Positions 27,965-36,136 of a stretch of 64,000 nucleotides of DNA are shown in pieces. The stretch is from CAZYQW01 sp964649825 (GTDB lineage: Bacteria > Planctomycetota > B15-G4 > JADJEK01), in assembly GCA_964649825.1 (NCBI GenBank), contig CAZYQW010000122.1:70550-134549 (forward strand). The letters are read 5' to 3'. The notes beneath the pieces were generated by a model. That model saw only the letters and a list, made by a program, of their open reading frames with translations, made no database searches and was not told where the DNA came from. Position 1 is the stretch's first letter. Every line of letters starts with the position of its first letter. A program made the translations under genes and the position numbers.

Positions 27965-30391
27965 TCAGCTTCCGAGCCGCAGCTCGAGGCCGCGCGTCGA
28001 TGACGCGCCGGCCGCCGCACCCGCGTCCACCTCGAGCGCCTGCAGGTAGACCTTGGTCCCGCAGAGCGCGGTCACGTTCGGGATCGTTCCGGCGAGCGGG
28101 AGCCCGGCCACGGGGACGACGGGGAGCGCGATCGCCGCGTCCGGCGCGGCGAGGAGCGAACCGCCCCAGAATCCGGGGACGTCGACCGCCGAGAACCCGA
28201 GGAAGAGCAGCGCGTTCGTCGTCGTTCCGACCGAGTTGCCGAGCGTGACCGTGACGCTCGCGCCGATCACCGGCGCCGAGGACGCAAGTCCCGGCACGCC
28301 CAGCGTGCCCGGAAACCCGGCGCCGTACTCGGTCGCCGCCGCCGCCGCGCACGTGGCGTCGCAGTCGATCTCGAGCGCCGGCGGGTCGGACGTCTCGCGG
28401 CTCGAGAACTGCGCGATGCGCTGCGCGTTCGAGTCGTCGAGCAGACAGAGCGTCACGACGCCGTCGCCCGCCATCTCGGCCTGAGTGAACGCGGTCGCGT
28501 CGAACGTGTAGTCGCCGAGCGCGCTGACCGAGACGACGTCGAGCTGCTGCGCGGGCGCGGGGCGCGTGTTCCACGTGATCCCGGTCTCGGTCCACGCGTC
28601 GTCCGTCACCGCGAACAGCTTGATCGGCAGGCTTCCGGCCGGCGACAACCCGGCGAGCCGCACGCGCAGCCGCGCCGCGGTGCACGGTCCCGGCACGCCG
28701 CTCACGTCGAAGCGGAGGTACGCGATCGCGTTGCCCGGGTTCGCCGACGAACGCACGAACAGGATCGGCTCGCCGCCGAAATTGGTCGCGGACTGCGCGC
28801 CGTCCCGGACGTACGCGTCGGCGTTCGGCGCAACCTCGGTCGGACCGGTCACCACGGCGACGGTGTGCGTGAACGGCGCGGTGTCGTCCCCCACCGCGTT
28901 CGTCGCCTGCACCGTGAACGCGTAGTCGCCGGCGGTGGCTGGCACGCCCGAGTAGACGCCGAGCGGCGAGAGCGCGAGGCCCGGCGGGGGGCTGCCGCCG
29001 ACCACCGACCACGTGATCGGCGTGGTCCCGCTGGCGAGGAACGTCGCGCTGAACGGTTGGCCGATCGTCGCGTTCGCGATCGACGCGGGGCCGATGATCG
29101 TCGGCGCCACGGGCGGACCGCCGGTGACGGTGATCGTGACGACGTTTCGCGCCGTGTCGCCGGCGTCGTCGCTCGCGACGACGGGCACGTCGTACACCCC
29201 GGGCGCGGTGAAGACCTTCACGGGGTTCTGGTCGAACGAGAAACACCCGTCGTCGAACGTCCACGCGTACTCGGTGACCACGCCGTCCGCGTCCTGTGCG
29301 GAAGCGTTGAAGTGGACGACGAGCGGCGCCGCGCCGCTGGTGACGTCGGCGCCGGCCGCGAGCGCCGGCGCCGAGCCCGGCGCGTCGGCGCGGAGGAACC
29401 ACGGCGTCGTCGTCGGATCGGTCTTGAAGAACGCGAGCAGCATCGACGCGACCTTTGTCTCGCCGGAGATGGACGGGTGCGTGAAGTCGCCCTCGGTGTC
29501 CGCGCAGAACCACTGGAAGCCGTCCGAGCGCGGCACCTCGCCGTCCGCCCACAGGTACGGTCCCCACGACAGCCACGGCACGACGCCGGTCTCCGGGTCG
29601 AAGTCGAGCGACGCGTCCCCGCCAAGTTGCTTCTCGATGAGCCCGCGCACCGCGAACGCCGACTCGTACGCGTACGGCTCGGGGTTGAGCGCCATCGTCA
29701 CGTCGATGTAGGCGCGCGTGCGGCTGGACAGGTAGCAGACGCGGAGGTGCGGGTACTTCGCGCGCAGGTTGTGGACGATCGCGTCGAGGTCGTCCTGCAG
29801 AGCCTGCGCGTGCGCGGGGAACGGACCCAGGCTGGACGGCCCCGCCTCGGCTTGCTTGATCCACGCCACTTGCACCTGCGCGGACGTGATCCCCGCCGTC
29901 GCAAGCCGCTGGTCGAGCACGCTCCATACGCTTGCGTTCGGATCGACCCACGCCGACGCGGGCTTGCCACCCTGGGCGCCGTTCACGATGACGAGCCGCT
30001 GGTTCTTTGTCGGGTCCGCGTCGGCGCGCGGCTTGAACGCGTGTCCGCCGCCGTCGAACTCCTGGCTCGTGTTCGACATCCCGATCGAGATCATCCCGAT
30101 CGAGCCCGCCGCGTCGACGGTGCCCGCGGCGTTCCGCGGCGTCACGTAGGACTGGACGATGGCGAGTCCGCTCGCCTCGTGCGCGGCAGGCCGGACGCTG
30201 GTCCCGTTCGGGTAGAGGCCGCCGACGTAGCCCGCGACGTACGTGCCCGGACCGAGGTCGTTCAACGGCACGATTCCTACGCTCGTCAGCGAACAGTCGC
30301 GCGCGAACGCGGCGGCGGCGAGCCACAGAGCCGATGCAGCGACGACCGCCGTCACAGCGCGCGGCGCGGGTCGCATCTCCTCGGTCGACAT
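27965..30391 (-). CDS. Multidomain exported SGNH-hydrolase-like protein (PKD, Ig-like, DNRLRE)
   Basis: An 808-residue exported protein. The ATG at 30391, with GAGGAG upstream, gives the signal AVTAVVAASALWLAAAAFA. The first 350 residues look like an SGNH hydrolase: ISIGMSNTS (Ser) and DFTHPS (the C-terminal Asp-x-x-His pair). Then a PKD domain (VEYAWTFDDG-like, here VVTEYAWTFDDG), an Ig-like putative domain (GSPPPGLALSPLGVYSGVPA), a DNRLRE/CBM96-like domain (DAYVRDGAQSATNFGGEP ... YLRFDVSG) and finally the shared C-terminal module with YGAGFPGTLGVPGL, ALLFLGFS and TKVYLQALEVD. Likely a surface or secreted esterase; the substrate is unknown. Confidence 0.85.
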   Translation of the reverse strand: MSTEEMRPAPRAVTAVVAASALWLAAAAFARDCSLTSVGIVPLNDLGPGTYVAGYVGGLYPNGTSVRPAAHEASGLAIVQSYVTPRNAAGTVDAAGSIGMISIGMSNTSQEFDGGGHAFKPRADADPTKNQRLVIVNGAQGGKPASAWVDPNASVWSVLDQRLATAGITSAQVQVAWIKQAEAGPSSLGPFPAHAQALQDDLDAIVHNLRAKYPHLRVCYLSSRTRAYIDVTMALNPEPYAYESAFAVRGLIEKQLGGDASLDFDPETGVVPWLSWGPYLWADGEVPRSDGFQWFCADTEGDFTHPSISGETKVASMLLAFFKTDPTTTPWFLRADAPGSAPALAAGADVTSGAAPLVVHFNASAQDADGVVTEYAWTFDDGCFSFDQNPVKVFTAPGVYDVPVVASDDAGDTARNVVTITVTGGPPVAPTIIGPASIANATIGQPFSATFLASGTTPITWSVVGGSPPPGLALSPLGVYSGVPATAGDYAFTVQATNAVGDDTAPFTHTVAVVTGPTEVAPNADAYVRDGAQSATNFGGEPILFVRSSANPGNAIAYLRFDVSGVPGPCTAARLRVRLAGLSPAGSLPIKLFAVTDDAWTETGITWNTRPAPAQQLDVVSVSALGDYTFDATAFTQAEMAGDGVVTLCLLDDSNAQRIAQFSSRETSDPPALEIDCDATCAAAAATEYGAGFPGTLGVPGLASSAPVIGASVTVTLGNSVGTTTNALLFLGFSAVDVPGFWGGSLLAAPDAAIALPVVPVAGLPLAGTIPNVTALCGTKVYLQALEVDAGAAAGASSTRGLELRLGS

Positions 30392-30952
30392 CGATTCTCT
30401 CCTCGATGAACGGGACGCCGGGCAGGCGGCGCCCCGATCATACGCAGAATGCAAACATGACGGACGATCAGCGCGCCGTGATCGAGCCGCGCCCGGCCCC
30501 CACATCAGCCGTCCCCTGCCGCGTCGAGGCGTCGAGCTGCAGCACGACCGCGTCGATCTCGCACGCGTAGACGGTCCGCGCATCGGGCGAGAGCGTCAGC
30601 GAGAAATGGAGCTCGCCGACGCGATCGGGCCGCTCGCGGCCTTGCTCGAGTCACCGGGTGAGGACGAATCGCGATGTCGACTCGGATCACGTCGGGGCGC
30701 GTCGCCGAGCGAGTGATCCGGGCTGATCTCCACGTCGCGCAGAAAGCCGCGCACGAACCCGATCGCCGCGGCCTTCGCCGATGCGAGGCGCCGGGCCGCA
30801 TCGACGTCCAGGGGAGCCAGGACGCGGAGTCGGTCCGGATCGCCGCTCACGATCCCAACGTCCCTCGTCGCGTCCATGCCCAGTCCGGCGCCCGACGCCC
30901 CCTTGACCCCTCGCACGAGGGATCGCTAAGGTTGAGGCCTGCTACGCGACGA
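30392..30952. other. Region between SGNH gene and tRNA, with broken gene
   Basis: About 560 bases. The main content is a minus-strand gene remnant in three frames at 30468-30877. The SGNH gene's promoter probably lies in 30392-30467. Confidence 0.45.
30468..30877 (-). pseudogene. Frameshifted small gene, unknown
   Basis: High GC3 coding signal continues along the minus strand but in three successive frames. First MDATRDVGIVSGDPDRLRVL to about SPDHSLGDAP, then DVIRVDIAIRPHPVT, then ELHFSLTLSPDARTVYACEI and DAVVLQLDASTRQGTADVGA before a TGA at 30468. The total length from ATG 30877 is not a multiple of three. The SPDARTVYACE segment recalls a beta-propeller repeat (weak). Two indels would restore one reading frame of about 136 residues, so it is a recent pseudogene or an assembly error. 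Confidence 0.55.
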
Positions 30953-31028
30953 GCGGGTGTAACTCAGTTGGTAGAGTGTCAGCTTCCCAAGCTGAATGTC
31001 GCCGGTTCGAGCCCGGTCACCCGCTCCA
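30953..31028 (+). tRNA. tRNA-Gly (anticodon CCC)
   Basis: A 76-base cloverleaf with encoded CCA. The acceptor GCGGGTG pairs with CACCCGC, the anticodon stem is TCAGC/GCTGA with loop TTCCCAA, which gives anticodon CCC, and the T arm is GCCGG TTCGAGC CCGGT-like. The CCC anticodon reads GGG glycine codons, common in this GC-rich DNA. Confidence 0.95.
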
Positions 31029-31277
31029 ATTCATCCCTCGCATCGGATCGCAACGCGCCGCACGGAACGGCATGTCGGGCGGTCTGGGCCATTCCGATTC
31101 TTCCTCTTCCAATCCGTCGGTTTCGCAAGACGTCGCGACGGATGGACCCGTGTCGCGGGCCGGTTGCAGCAAGGTCGGTGCGAGTCGCCGATGCTGCGCT
31201 CGACTCCGGAGCGCTGGCGCCGATGTCCGGGCTACCGTCGGAACCGCGCGATGCACGGACGGGCAACCAGTGTGGTG

Positions 31278-31691
31278 ATGGAACCAGATGGGAGCGATCC
31301 TGGACACTCCGCAGCGGACAGAGTCGTCCGGCTGACCTGGTTGCTCGCGGGCGTTCCTGCCTTTGCCTACAGTATGTTGTGGTTGTGTGTGTTGGAGGGC
31401 TTGGCGATCTACGGCTCTTTTCCCGTGCACAACCGAATCCTCGTCGATGGGTGGGCTGCGACTGGGAAGATCATCTACGTCGGCTACGATCCCAAGACCC
31501 TGGTCAGCTACCCGCTGCCGTCCATTGCCCTGATCGCCACGCTAGTAGCGATCCTGTTGTTTCCGTGGACCCTGCTGGTCGCACGACCGCAACGGAGGAT
31601 GCAAGCCGTACTTTTCCTGGTCGGCTGCGTCTGCATCGCCCTCCAGTTCACCCTCGACCCCTTCCAACTCGTCGAATGGTACCTCGACTGA
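31278..31691 (+). CDS. Small membrane protein near the tRNA gene, unknown
   Basis: A 137-residue protein with three hydrophobic segments: about 22-44 (LLAGVPAFAYSMLWLCVLEG), 86-105 (LPSIALIATLVAILLFPWTL) and 113-130 (RMQAVLFLVGCVCIALQF). The ATG at 31278 is preceded by GGTG; an upstream ATG at 31251 is in frame. Its codon use is less GC-rich than the flanking genes and it lies 250 bp downstream of a tRNA gene, a frequent integration site, so transfer is possible. No family recognised. Confidence 0.68.
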   Translation: MEPDGSDPGHSAADRVVRLTWLLAGVPAFAYSMLWLCVLEGLAIYGSFPVHNRILVDGWAATGKIIYVGYDPKTLVSYPLPSIALIATLVAILLFPWTLLVARPQRRMQAVLFLVGCVCIALQFTLDPFQLVEWYLD

Positions 31692-32071
31692 AGGCCGCTG
31701 TAGCCAAGCGGAACGGGAGGCGTTCGGGCTCGCAGGATTGAGGTCCTTTATCGTCGCCCCTCCTTGAATGTGCAGGCGCCCGCCTTCCCCGATCAGGACG
31801 GGCGTCGCGGCTCCGGGCGGGGGACGGCGGCGCGCGTCCGCTGGGTCCTACGTGAGTCACCGACCGGACTCCCGGTCATCTTCGGTGCCGTGGACACCCA
31901 CCCGCCCGCAGCGACCGCCGGTCGCCCGAACCGCGGCTCGCGGCCCCGACGGGCGTCACCGGCAGATTTGCACGGTTCTCGACCGCCGCCTTCCACCAGA
32001 GGCTCCTCCGCCCGCTATCCCTTGGCGCCCACGCTCTCCCTCTGGCTGCGACCGCCGCCGATCCACGCCGG
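31692..32071. other. Region without a supported gene
   Basis: About 380 bases. Several open frames exist but none has a family match or a convincing start. It may hold debris from decayed genes. Confidence 0.4.
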
Positions 32072-32385
32072 GTGGTAACGTCCCGATCGCGCCGCGGCCG
32101 GCCCCGCGTCGAGGACCGGCGGCGCCACGAACCGGAGCCGACCGTGCCTCGCGCTAGACGATGCGACCTCCTCTCCACGCTCGACGACGGGCAGCGTTCG
32201 CGGGTCCTCGGCGAGTTGCTCGACAGCCACCCGGAGCTGCGGGAGGAGGCGCGGGTGATCGCGGAGTTCATCGTCGGCGACGTCTCCGCGGAGGACATCG
32301 CCGCGGACGTGGCGGATCGGGTGACCGGGTTGGATCCCGGCGATCTCGGGGAGCGGGCCGGCGCCCGACCGGGCAGGTCGAGGTC
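32072..32385 (+). pseudogene. Truncated helical protein remnant
   Basis: The frame holds a well-formed helical segment: CDLLSTLDDGQRSRVLGELL, then DSHPELREEARVIAEFIVG and DVSAEDIAADVADRVTGLDP. This resembles the N-terminal part of a conserved bacterial family (about 100-150 residues) that I know from Actinobacteria and others, of unknown function. The match stops at about 32385 (ERAGARPGR), exactly where the broken kinase gene on the opposite strand ends. It is probably a truncated relic; a GTG near 32144 is a possible original start. Confidence 0.45.
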
Positions 32386-34632
32386 GAGTTTGGCGTCGTG
32401 ATCCTCCGGCTCGCGGAGCGGAAAGTCCTGTCGGTCCGCCGGGTCCCACGACGTGTCCTTCCTGCGAGGACGTGCAACCAACGGAAACGACTCACCGCCC
32501 CATTGCCGGAGATCTTCCGGCGACACCCGGCCGCCGTCCTGCGGTCGGAGATCGGCCCGACGCCGTGATCTCGCTCAGATTGCCCGCCACGTCGAACAAC
32601 CCGTCGGGGCTGACGTCGGCGGGGTACGAGCCGACCGGTTGGACCCATGACAAGTAGCGCTGTCAATCCAGCGCGTTCGTCGCGTCGCGCGAGAGCGTCG
32701 GATCCGGACGGTACTGCGCGCGCTCCGGGTCGTGGAGGTTCGCCAGCGCGCGAAGATCGTCCGCGGTGCGCGGGTCGTCCCACGGCGTCAGCCGGCCCTC
32801 GACGCCACGCGCCGCCCGCTGCCACTCGGTTGCATGCAACAGCCGCTTGCCGGCCCAGGCGGCGTACGCCTCGACGTCGAAGAAGGTCACGCAGCAGACC
32901 GGCATGTCGTCCGACGCCGCCTGCCAAACGTCGCGATGGCCCGCCGGCCACGCTCGCGGCGGCGGACGGCCCGTCGCGTCGAGGAAGCGCCGGTACTCGC
33001 GGTTCGTGACCTCGAAGCGATCGACGTAGAACCCGTCCAGGTCGATCGTGGTCGCCGACGACTCCGTGTTCGCGCCCGCCGCGAACCGCCCCGGCTCGAT
33101 CCGCACCATCCCGTCGACGACCACGCTCTCCGTGCGCAGATGAACGGTCGGCAGCTCGTACGCGGTCGCCATGTCGAACGCGCGGATCAGCTCGCCGGAG
33201 CGACCGTGGGGACCCTCGAGGAAGACGCGGTAGTAGCCGATCCGGATCGGGTGCTCGAGGAGCGGAGTCGTCCCGAGCTCTTCCGGCTCGGCGTCCTCGA
33301 GCGGCTGGAACGTCACCGGGTCCACGCGGATCGCCCGCACGACCGCCCCCAGGCGCGCGGCGCGAACCGCGGTGTACACGAGGCGCGCGACCTCGTCATC
33401 GCCACGGAGCATCGGGGTCGTCCGCATCGATCCGGGGATGGCGCGCACCGCCCGGTCCAGCACCACCTCCGCGGCCCGGGCGACATCGACGCGGACGCCC
33501 TGGAGGCGCCGGTGCTTCTCGTCGTCGAGCGACGTCCGCAGCGTCATCGCGCTGACCGCGCGGGAACACTCCTCCAACTCTCGAATCGCCGCGACGGGGC
33601 CGTCGGTCACGGCGTCGATCGACTGCAGCCGCAAGATCACCTGGTCGATGTCACCATCGTCGGCGCGCGCGGTTCGCCAACGGAGCGACCCGAACGTCGC
33701 GAAGAACGCGACGATCGCCGACGCCGCCGCGGCCACTGGGACACGCCGGCGATACACCCACGGCCCCAGCTTCTCGACGAGCCCCGGCGGCTTCGCGAGC
33801 GGCGACTCGTGGCGCACGACGCGCTCGAGATCCTCGGCGAACTCCTCCGCAGTCGCGTAGCGGCGCCGGCGGTCCTTGCGCATCGCCTTCAGCAGGATCG
33901 TCTCGAGATCCCTCGGCACCGTGCGGTTGCGGCGCGTGATCCTCTCGGGCTCGCGCCCGCGGATCGCGGTGAAGACGTCCTCGTCCGTGTCGCCATCGAA
34001 CGGCACGTGGCGCGTCAGGAGCTCGTACCCGACGACCCCGAGCGAGTAGATGTCGGTGCGATGATCGATCGTCATCCCGCCGAGCCGCGCCTGCTCGGGG
34101 CTCATGTAGTACGGCGTGCCCCGCGGAAGCCACGTCCGCGTCTCTCGCAGAAGGTCGCGCGCGATGCCGAAGTCGACGATCCTCGGCTCGCCGTTCTCGT
34201 CGAGGACGATGTTGCTCGGCTTCACGTCCCGGTGCGCGGCGCGTGTGGAGCGCCCGGGCCACCTTCGCGAGCAATCGCGCCACCGCCGGCGTGGAAGCCC
34301 ACGCCGTCCGCGTCCGCGTCCGAGCCCGGGATCCGGACCGCCCGGTCCCCGGTGCGCGCGTCTCGGATCAGGTCCGCGACGCTTCCTCCCGCCGCGTACT
34401 CCATCACGAAGAAACGGACGTCGTCCGCGACGCCCGTCTCCAGCACGCGGACGATCCCGGGGTGATCGAACGAGCGGATGCGATCCGCCTCGTCGATGAA
34501 ATCGCGGGCGGCGCCCCGGGTGAGCGCCGGCGTGTCGCGCAGGATCTTGATCGCGACATTGGCGCCTGAGTCCGTGTCGACGGCTCGATACACGATCCCT
34601 TCCGCCCCGACGCACGGCGCCGCGTGACGGGA
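32384..34632 (-). pseudogene. Broken Ser/Thr kinase-SUMF1 gene
   Basis: A kinase-SUMF1 gene spread over several frames. The N-lobe (EGIVYRAVDTDSGANVAIKI, FVMEYAAGGSV) is in one frame, ARLLAKVARALHTRR in a second, and HRDVKPSNIVLDENG, IVDFGIARDL, GTPYYMSPEQ, a membrane helix (VPVAAAASAIVAFFATF) and a SUMF1 domain (GMVRIEPGRFAAGA, VDRFEVTNREYRRFLDATG) in a third. An in-frame TGA at 32663-32665 falls where Trp is expected (NALD-stop-QRYLSW). Reading on gives VGSYPADVSPDGLFDVAGNL, then another frameshift to GRVSPEDLRQWGG and REPEDHDAK. The start and glycine loop are degraded. It has the same architecture as the two intact kinases at 36137-40971. Confidence 0.75.
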
Positions 34633-34833
34633 CCCGCCCGCGAAATCGCCTTTTTCGGCGTCCCTTGGTCTTGCCGCATCCCTCGGACGGCGGCCCGAGC
34701 CCCCCGCTCCCGCCCGCTGCGCCCTTTTCTCCGATTCCGGTGGGAGTCGGCCGCCCGCGTCGCGCTCCCTTTGTAAGACGCCCGCGCGGCCGCGGCGGAA
34801 CCCGCCGCCGCGCCCAGAGAGAAAGGAACCATC

Positions 34834-36093
34834 ATGCTGCTCCGTCCGCTCCTCCTCAGTGTCCTGCTTGCGGCTTCCGCCGCCGGCGCCGGCAACGTCC
34901 ACGTCGTCCCGCCGGGCGGCAACCTGCAGGCCGCGATCGACGCCGCGGGGGATGGAGACCTCATCCGCGTCCAGCCCGGACCGTCGCACGGCAGCATCCT
35001 CATCCAAGGGAAAGGGCTCTCGCTCGTGGGTGACGGCGGCCCGTTCACCGTCTTCACGGTCACGGTCCACAACACGCAGGCCCACCAGCCCGTCACGATC
35101 CACGGCATGCGCGCGAACCCGATCTTCATCGGGCAGCAACCGATCTACACGCAGGAGCCCCTTCGGATCCTCACGTGCAACGGGCCGGTCGTGGTCGAGG
35201 ACTTCGTCGTCCCGCCGGGAGCGGAGTTCGGTATCCTCACCGCCGGGGGCTGCATCATCGATGACAGCTCCTCCGTCGCTCTGGTCCGGTGCGAGATCGT
35301 CGCCTCGCGCAACGCCGTGTCCGCGCCGATCGGGCTGCTGGCGACCGACTCGAGGGTCGCGCTCTACGACTGTGACGTGACGGGCGGAGACGGCCGGGAC
35401 GCGGTCACGGTGTTCGGTCCCATCGGGCTCTTTTCCACCGACGGCGGCCTGGGCGCCGAGTTGCGCGGCGACTCGGAGTTGCTCTGCTCCGGCACAACTA
35501 TCCGCGGTGGCCAAGGAGGGGACGGAGCGCAGGAATCGGTCGGGTCCTGCGATCTTCCTCCCGCGGACGGCGGCGACGGCTTGCGCGCCCCCTTCGGCTC
35601 GAAGCCGACGCTGCGCCTGCTCGACAGCCAGATCTTGCCCGGAGCGGCCGGCACGCCGGCGCTCACCTGCCCGCCGACGGCGCAGCCGGGTCAGGCGTTC
35701 TACGCCGGTCCGTGGCTCACGATCGAAGTGATCAACGAATCGGCGCGGTCGCTCGTCGCCGACGCGATCATGAAGGAAGCGTCGAACGGATCGATCTCGT
35801 TGACCGGCGCACCCGGTGAGCTGGCGTTCCTGCTGATCTCGCCGACGCTGGACGTGACGTACGTTCAGGGTCTCGCCGGCACGCTGGTCCCCGCGTTCCC
35901 CTTGATCCTCGCGCCGGTCGGCACGCTCGACGCGGCCGGGAACCGTACGTTGAGCGTGCCGGTCCCGACGAACGCGATTCCGCCGGGCTGCGGGTTCGTC
36001 CCCGTGCTCGTGCAGATGCTGGTGGCCGGAACCTCGGGCACGGGCGTGCTCGGCAGCGCGAGCGTCGTGGCGCTGCTGCCGCAGGGCGCGTGA
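34834..36093 (+). CDS. Exported right-handed beta-helix protein with shared C-terminal module
   Basis: A 419-residue protein with signal MLLRPLLLSVLLAASAAGAG, preceded by AAAGGA. The mature protein opens VHVVPPGGNLQAAIDAAGDG and continues with short repeating strands (VEDFVVPPG, ALVRCEIVAS, RVALYDCDVTGG), as in right-handed parallel beta-helix surface proteins. Four Cys pairs sit on or near the helix. The last 130 residues form the C-terminal module seen in other exported proteins here (ELAFLLISPTLDVTYV, GCGFVPVLVQMLVAG). It is divergent from the broken kinase gene. Possibly carbohydrate-binding or a lyase-like fold; no catalytic residues identified. Confidence 0.85.
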   Translation: MLLRPLLLSVLLAASAAGAGNVHVVPPGGNLQAAIDAAGDGDLIRVQPGPSHGSILIQGKGLSLVGDGGPFTVFTVTVHNTQAHQPVTIHGMRANPIFIGQQPIYTQEPLRILTCNGPVVVEDFVVPPGAEFGILTAGGCIIDDSSSVALVRCEIVASRNAVSAPIGLLATDSRVALYDCDVTGGDGRDAVTVFGPIGLFSTDGGLGAELRGDSELLCSGTTIRGGQGGDGAQESVGSCDLPPADGGDGLRAPFGSKPTLRLLDSQILPGAAGTPALTCPPTAQPGQAFYAGPWLTIEVINESARSLVADAIMKEASNGSISLTGAPGELAFLLISPTLDVTYVQGLAGTLVPAFPLILAPVGTLDAAGNRTLSVPVPTNAIPPGCGFVPVLVQMLVAGTSGTGVLGSASVVALLPQGA

Positions 36094-36136
36094 CTCGAGC
36101 AACGCGGACGGAGGAGCGAAAGACGCGCCTCCTGAG

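Noticed and set aside
31691..31750. tRNA-like stretch (GCCAAGCGGAACGGGAGGCG)
   Set aside because: No complete cloverleaf, anticodon stem or T-loop sequence could be formed.
32663..32665. TGA recoding (selenocysteine or Trp)
   Set aside because: The same gene has several frameshifts, and TGA ends many intact genes here; decay or error is simpler.
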